From positions 1 to 64,000 of IMG/VR virus record IMGVR_UViG_3300043418_000072: a stretch of 64,000 nt of DNA. The stretch is one strand, 5' to 3'. Position 1 is the stretch's first letter. Each line of letters begins with the position of its first letter. The notes below the pieces were generated by a model that was not told the DNA's origin, searched no databases, and worked only from the letters and a program-made list of their open reading frames with translations. Of the stretch, positions 60,280 to 64,000 are shown in pieces. Position numbers and translations under genes: made by a program. Source of the DNA: a virus.

Positions 60280-62725
60280 GTTTGACGTATTTTATTATGG
60301 CCGCAAGCCAAACCTATTTGAATTTGAACAATATGCGCCGAGCATAGAAGCAGCAGCGGCCAAGTGTGAAACTGGGTACTACTGGTATATTTATGGGGGC
60401 AACGATTACACTGGGTTTGATTTCAATTGGCGTCCTGCGCCGTGGGAACACAGCCATCTGCATGTATGGCCTAGTCAACATCAGCGATGCGGTGATGTAT
60501 TTCTTGCGCACGTAGATACCTATGCGCATAAACAATATCACTTTAGAGCTGAACAATCAATTAAACGTTTACCTTATCCTGCGGGATGGACAATACCCGA
60601 TTACATTGATCAGAACTCTGTGGACCTAACGTGGCACCCGGACACCACCGAAGGCAACTTCACTTATCACTTTCCTAGCCAACATCAAAGTGCAAGCGGC
60701 GTCTACTACACCATGTTGCATACAACTGGCATCAAGTTCGGTAGTGCGTTTACGGTTACAGCATTAGCAGACAAAACTCATTGGGTAGTCCCAGAAGAGA
60801 TTAACGAATCAACAGTTGATTTTAGTTGGCATCCAAATCCGCTTGATCCGCCTTACGAGTATCACTTCGGTAGTGACTACCAACAAAGCATTGGATTAAC
60901 TTACACAGTATCTGGCGCAACCAACATCAGCTTTGCGGGCCCAATGCCTACTCTCGGGTATCACAAATTAACTGCAATGCAAGTGCTGGATATTTTCTTC
61001 ATTGATAAAGGCAACCCGACTGCACAAGTTCGTTACGATAGACTTAACGAACTGCACAATGTCACGAAGGTGCGTTATGCTAACAGCATGATGGACACAA
61101 TCAAGCGATGTGTTGCACGAAGCAAGACCAATAAGTTTTGGGTAGTTAGCAGCGAGTATGACTACACTGGCTTTGACTTCCGTTGGCACGCCGAGCCATG
61201 GCAACAGTATATGACCCATGTGTTTCCAAGTCAGCACAACAAATGGAGTGACACATTCCTAATCAACAAGTGGGAATTCAATCGCCATGCAGAGTGGGCA
61301 AAAGATATAGAAGAGTTTCCTAACTTGAATTTTGTGCCTGACCAAAGTGTAGTTAAACCCGATACCAACTGCAACATGTACTTCGTAGATCACGGCAATC
61401 CCGAAAGCGATATTGATTACACTGCAATGTTAGCTATAGTTCCCGATCTAGTAAAAACACGCTTTGCAAACACCTACCTTGATACCTTTAAGCGTATCAT
61501 GCAAAACGCAGACACTGAGTATGTGTGGATTCTCAACAGCATCTGCGATTACTGGCTATTTGACTTCTCGTGGGAACCAGAGCCGTGGCAACGCGAAATG
61601 ATACACTGCTTCTCTAATGAGTCAGCATCGGTGATATCCAAAGATCAACGTGGCGACACATTCTACATACATGTTGAATCATTTAAAAAGCAAATGATTG
61701 AGCTGGAGTTACTGGATTGGTTTAATGTAATCAATTACATAGATGGGCACGAGGTAAAGCGTTATCCTGTACCAGCAGTATATTACAACTCGGACAACCT
61801 AATAGAAGCAATCAAGAATCATAACTTTACTACTCCGTATGCCTTGTTCACAAAGGACTCGCAACACAAAGGCATGATCGGAAATACCACATGCCTGTGG
61901 ACTGAGAAGGATCGTATTGCCATTGACGTTAGTGCAGACAAAAGCACCAGCTTGATTCCCCGCGATGTTAAGAAGTATATCAAGACTCAAGTATACGATT
62001 ACCCACACCTTGTGGAACATCCTCGCCTACGTAATATGCGGGCAGTGAAGGACTTGGACATTGTGTTTATCAGCAATGGCGAGCCAGACGAACAAAAATG
62101 GTTTGAGCATACTGAGTACATGAGTAACCGCGATGTAAAATGGATTCGTGGGGTTAATGGGCGTGTTGCTGCATATCAAGCCGCAGCTAATGCCAGCACA
62201 ACAGATTGGTTTCTAGCAGTGTTTGCCAAGCTAGAAGTAGTTGGCAATAGAGATATCTGGGAGTTCCGCCCGGACTATTGGCAAGGTCCCAAGCATTACA
62301 TCTTTAACGCACAGAATCCTGTCAATGGACTAGTATACGGACACCAAGGAATGATTGCCTACAATAAGAGCCTTGTTTTAGCAAATAACGACCCTGGAAT
62401 TGACTTTACCCTGTCACAACCGCACGAATCGGTGCCTATTCTTAGCGGGGTAGCACACTATAACCAAGACGCTTGGACCACATGGCGCACAGCCTTTAGA
62501 GAGGTGTTAAAGCTGCGATTGTTTATGGACACACAGCCTACACTGGAAACTGAGCATAGACTGGAAATATGGCGCACAGTTGCGGCAGGCAACTACAGCA
62601 ACTACAGCATCGATGGTGCTAACGATGCCGTTGCGTACTATGAAGAAGTACAGGGTGATTTAGCAAAGCTACAGTTGAGCTTTGAATGGGCGTGGCTACG
62701 TGCCCGTTACGATGCTAAATACTGA
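60278..62725 (+). CDS. Protein with tandem degenerate GT-A-like modules (815 aa)
   Basis: Four related modules are visible at about residues 1-85, 236-345, 365-470 and 593-735. The first three share F-x-x-x-x-G-x-P near the start, a W-V/I-x-x-x-x-x-D-Y-x-x-F-D-F-x-W-x-x-E/A-P-W line (DYTGFDFNWRPAPWE, DYTGFDFRWHAEPWQ, DYWLFDFSWEPEPWQ) and H-x-F-P-S-Q-H ... D-T/V-F. The last aligns with the protein encoded at 46444. Between modules 1 and 2 are two extra copies of a W-H-P-x ... Y-H-F unit (VDLTWHPD, VDFSWHPN). Repeated modules suggest a multi-site or scaffold glycosyltransferase. No clear D-x-D is conserved in the modules, so some may be inactive. Confidence 0.7.
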   Translation: MFDVFYYGRKPNLFEFEQYAPSIEAAAAKCETGYYWYIYGGNDYTGFDFNWRPAPWEHSHLHVWPSQHQRCGDVFLAHVDTYAHKQYHFRAEQSIKRLPYPAGWTIPDYIDQNSVDLTWHPDTTEGNFTYHFPSQHQSASGVYYTMLHTTGIKFGSAFTVTALADKTHWVVPEEINESTVDFSWHPNPLDPPYEYHFGSDYQQSIGLTYTVSGATNISFAGPMPTLGYHKLTAMQVLDIFFIDKGNPTAQVRYDRLNELHNVTKVRYANSMMDTIKRCVARSKTNKFWVVSSEYDYTGFDFRWHAEPWQQYMTHVFPSQHNKWSDTFLINKWEFNRHAEWAKDIEEFPNLNFVPDQSVVKPDTNCNMYFVDHGNPESDIDYTAMLAIVPDLVKTRFANTYLDTFKRIMQNADTEYVWILNSICDYWLFDFSWEPEPWQREMIHCFSNESASVISKDQRGDTFYIHVESFKKQMIELELLDWFNVINYIDGHEVKRYPVPAVYYNSDNLIEAIKNHNFTTPYALFTKDSQHKGMIGNTTCLWTEKDRIAIDVSADKSTSLIPRDVKKYIKTQVYDYPHLVEHPRLRNMRAVKDLDIVFISNGEPDEQKWFEHTEYMSNRDVKWIRGVNGRVAAYQAAANASTTDWFLAVFAKLEVVGNRDIWEFRPDYWQGPKHYIFNAQNPVNGLVYGHQGMIAYNKSLVLANNDPGIDFTLSQPHESVPILSGVAHYNQDAWTTWRTAFREVLKLRLFMDTQPTLETEHRLEIWRTVAAGNYSNYSIDGANDAVAYYEEVQGDLAKLQLSFEWAWLRARYDAKY

Positions 62726-63565
62726 ATGCGAATTAATGAAATTATAACCGAAGCAACTAACCCCGATATTCATCACTCAGAGTTCAAGCACGAGCAAGAG
62801 ATTGGGGGACTACTGTATAAGGCCGAAGCAGATAACAACTCAGGCTACGGTACTACACTAGTCATTACAGTATACAATGGTAGAAAACAAATTGCGTCGA
62901 CTGAATTCATTATAGACGAAGACCACAATTCACTAGTTAGTGCAAACACCTGGGTTTTGCCCAAGTACCAAGATCGGGGTGTAGCTACCACAATGTATGC
63001 TTATGCTAAGATGTTGGGCAACGACATTGTTCCGAGCAGGATACAAACAGATCAGGGCAACAGCATGTGGCGCTCATGGAATCAATCCAAACAAAGCAAA
63101 CACATTCTGCCCCGTGGTCACAAAGGCTACAACGAAGATACAGTGGGCCAATCTCTTGCTGAACTATTTGAGCCTGGTAAAGACTACAAATGGAGTTTCA
63201 CTGGCAGTGAAGAAGCAGTAGCAGTATTCCACATTGGCGAAGTGCCCTATCAATTCCATGCCTATACCTATCCCGGAGAGAATGGTACGTGGGAAGTGGA
63301 GTTTAAAAATGCCGAACGTGGACGCGGCCGCACTACTAAATTTGGATTAACTGGGACTGGTAATTCAGCTGAAGTAATGTCCACTATCACTGATATTATG
63401 CGTGAGTTCTTGCAGCGTTATCAAGGTAAAGTAACAGCACTCACATTCACAGCAGACGAACAGTCACGTCAATCGTTGTATGCTAGAATGGCCAAACGTT
63501 TATTACCAACGTGGCAGTTAACACAAACCGATAAGCAGTTTATATTAACTGCGCCTGCTAACTAA
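62726..63565 (+). CDS. GNAT-like protein with a capsid-targeting-like N terminus (279 aa)
   Basis: MRINEIITE|A at the start resembles T4 capsid-targeting sequences of internal head proteins and contains ITE followed by Ala, which satisfies the head-protease rule (L/I)xE. Residues 20-125 look like a GNAT N-acetyltransferase: ANTWVLPKYQDRGVATTMYAYAK includes the acetyl-CoA loop Q-x-R-G-V-A. A second domain (150-275; FGLTGTGNSAEVMSTI, FTADEQSRQSLYARMAKRL) recurs in hypothetical proteins of aquatic phages. The start follows the upstream stop without a gap. It may be packed into the head and delivered with DNA. Alternatively it acts with the glycan genes. Confidence 0.65.
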   Translation: MRINEIITEATNPDIHHSEFKHEQEIGGLLYKAEADNNSGYGTTLVITVYNGRKQIASTEFIIDEDHNSLVSANTWVLPKYQDRGVATTMYAYAKMLGNDIVPSRIQTDQGNSMWRSWNQSKQSKHILPRGHKGYNEDTVGQSLAELFEPGKDYKWSFTGSEEAVAVFHIGEVPYQFHAYTYPGENGTWEVEFKNAERGRGRTTKFGLTGTGNSAEVMSTITDIMREFLQRYQGKVTALTFTADEQSRQSLYARMAKRLLPTWQLTQTDKQFILTAPAN

Positions 63566-64000
63566 AGAACTTTTTGATTGTGCGAACCACATGTTCGACT
63601 TCGCTATCAGTCATTTCGGGGTAGATAGGCAAGCTCATACATTCGCGTGTATATGCACTTGATTCTCTAAAGAATTCATTCATATAGTCGGTGTATTCGT
63701 AACCAACTGGCAATTCAAACAATGGCTTGTCGTAGTGTATCTTTGTTTCGATGCCTGCGTCACGCATATACTGCATCAATGCGTGTCGGTTACTTAGGCG
63801 AATAACAAACTTGTGCCATGCGTGTACAACATCGTCATTGGGCAGTAGCACATCTACGTAAGACACAAGGTTCTCAATATAGTACTCAGCAATGGCTGTT
63901 CTACGCTTTTGCCAATCATCAAAGTGCTTGAGCTTCACTAACATTTGAGCACAATCACTTTCACTCATTCTACTGTTAGTCCCGGGGATTTGATGCCCGC
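63558..64000 (-). CDS. DegT/DnrJ/EryC1-type aminotransferase, C-terminal part (runs off the window)
   Basis: The frame is open to the window edge, beyond the internal ATG at 63968. The residues before that Met, GTNSRMSESDCAQMLVKL, are the conserved G-x-N-x-R-M-S-E segment of PLP-dependent sugar aminotransferases, so the gene starts outside. Downstream, HAWHKFVIRLSNR, ETKIHYDKPLFELP (the H-Y motif) and CMSLPIYPEMTD are the standard C-terminal elements. The enzyme would add an amino group to a keto-sugar nucleotide, supplying aminosugars for the glycosyltransferases nearby. Its stop overlaps the end of the convergent GNAT-like gene by 8 bases. Confidence 0.93.
   Translation of the reverse strand, partial: GHQIPGTNSRMSESDCAQMLVKLKHFDDWQKRRTAIAEYYIENLVSYVDVLLPNDDVVHAWHKFVIRLSNRHALMQYMRDAGIETKIHYDKPLFELPVGYEYTDYMNEFFRESSAYTRECMSLPIYPEMTDSEVEHVVRTIKKFFS

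Overview
This window is a piece of a large T4-type contractile-tailed phage genome, probably from an aquatic environment. It encodes a T4-family portal (gp20), tape measure, baseplate chaperone gp26, recombination nuclease gp46/gp47, late sigma factor gp55 and the baseplate wedge/hub set gp53, gp5, gp25 and gp6. I saw no tRNA, CRISPR array, integrase or host housekeeping gene. The host cannot be named from the sequence. Murein-degrading domains on the gp5 spike show only that it has peptidoglycan.

Layout. 1-5168 (minus): head and tail genes, with prohead-core candidates, portal and tape measure, and a GIY-YIG homing endonuclease lodged between portal and tape measure. 5169-5220: a divergent control region with two face-to-face TATAAATA late promoters. 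5221-6284 (plus): gp26 and a gp51-like protein. 6285-6815: about 530 bases with no credible gene but strong local hairpins. 6816-14678 (minus): a GIY-YIG nuclease, two radical SAM enzymes, gp46, an HNH homing endonuclease, gp47, an unknown protein and gp55. 14750-44127 (plus): the late baseplate and tail-fibre block, including a 1088-residue gp5 with several murein-hydrolase domains and a 3992-residue giant structural protein. A terminator at 44132-44153 closes this block.

44157-59164 (plus) is an accessory operon that starts at a near-consensus sigma70 promoter, unlike the T4-type late boxes of the structural genes. Nearly every gene overlaps the next by a few bases. It holds glycosyltransferase-like proteins, a sulfotransferase, five consecutive radical SAM enzymes with an N-terminal SPASM/twitch-like region, two SGNH-hydrolase-like proteins, a NodU/TobZ carbamoyltransferase, a DUF2061 membrane protein and an APS-kinase-like protein. 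59161-64000 adds a reverse-strand glycosyltransferase, an 815-residue protein built of repeated GT-A-like modules, a GNAT-like protein with a head-targeting-like N terminus, and the end of a DegT-type sugar aminotransferase.

How it fits together (inference): the kinase could make PAPS, the sulfotransferase could use it, and the glycosyl-, carbamoyl-, acyl- and aminotransferases could decorate a glycan on the host surface or the virion. The radical SAM enzymes are numerous and tightly co-expressed but have no identified substrate. This radical SAM/sulfation/glycan cluster is the best candidate for an undescribed system. The clearest sequence-level finding is the HNH homing endonuclease inserted at the start of gene 46. 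It left a relic of the original gene 46 start, and its own ribosome binding site lies in a hairpin overlapping a late-promoter-like box.
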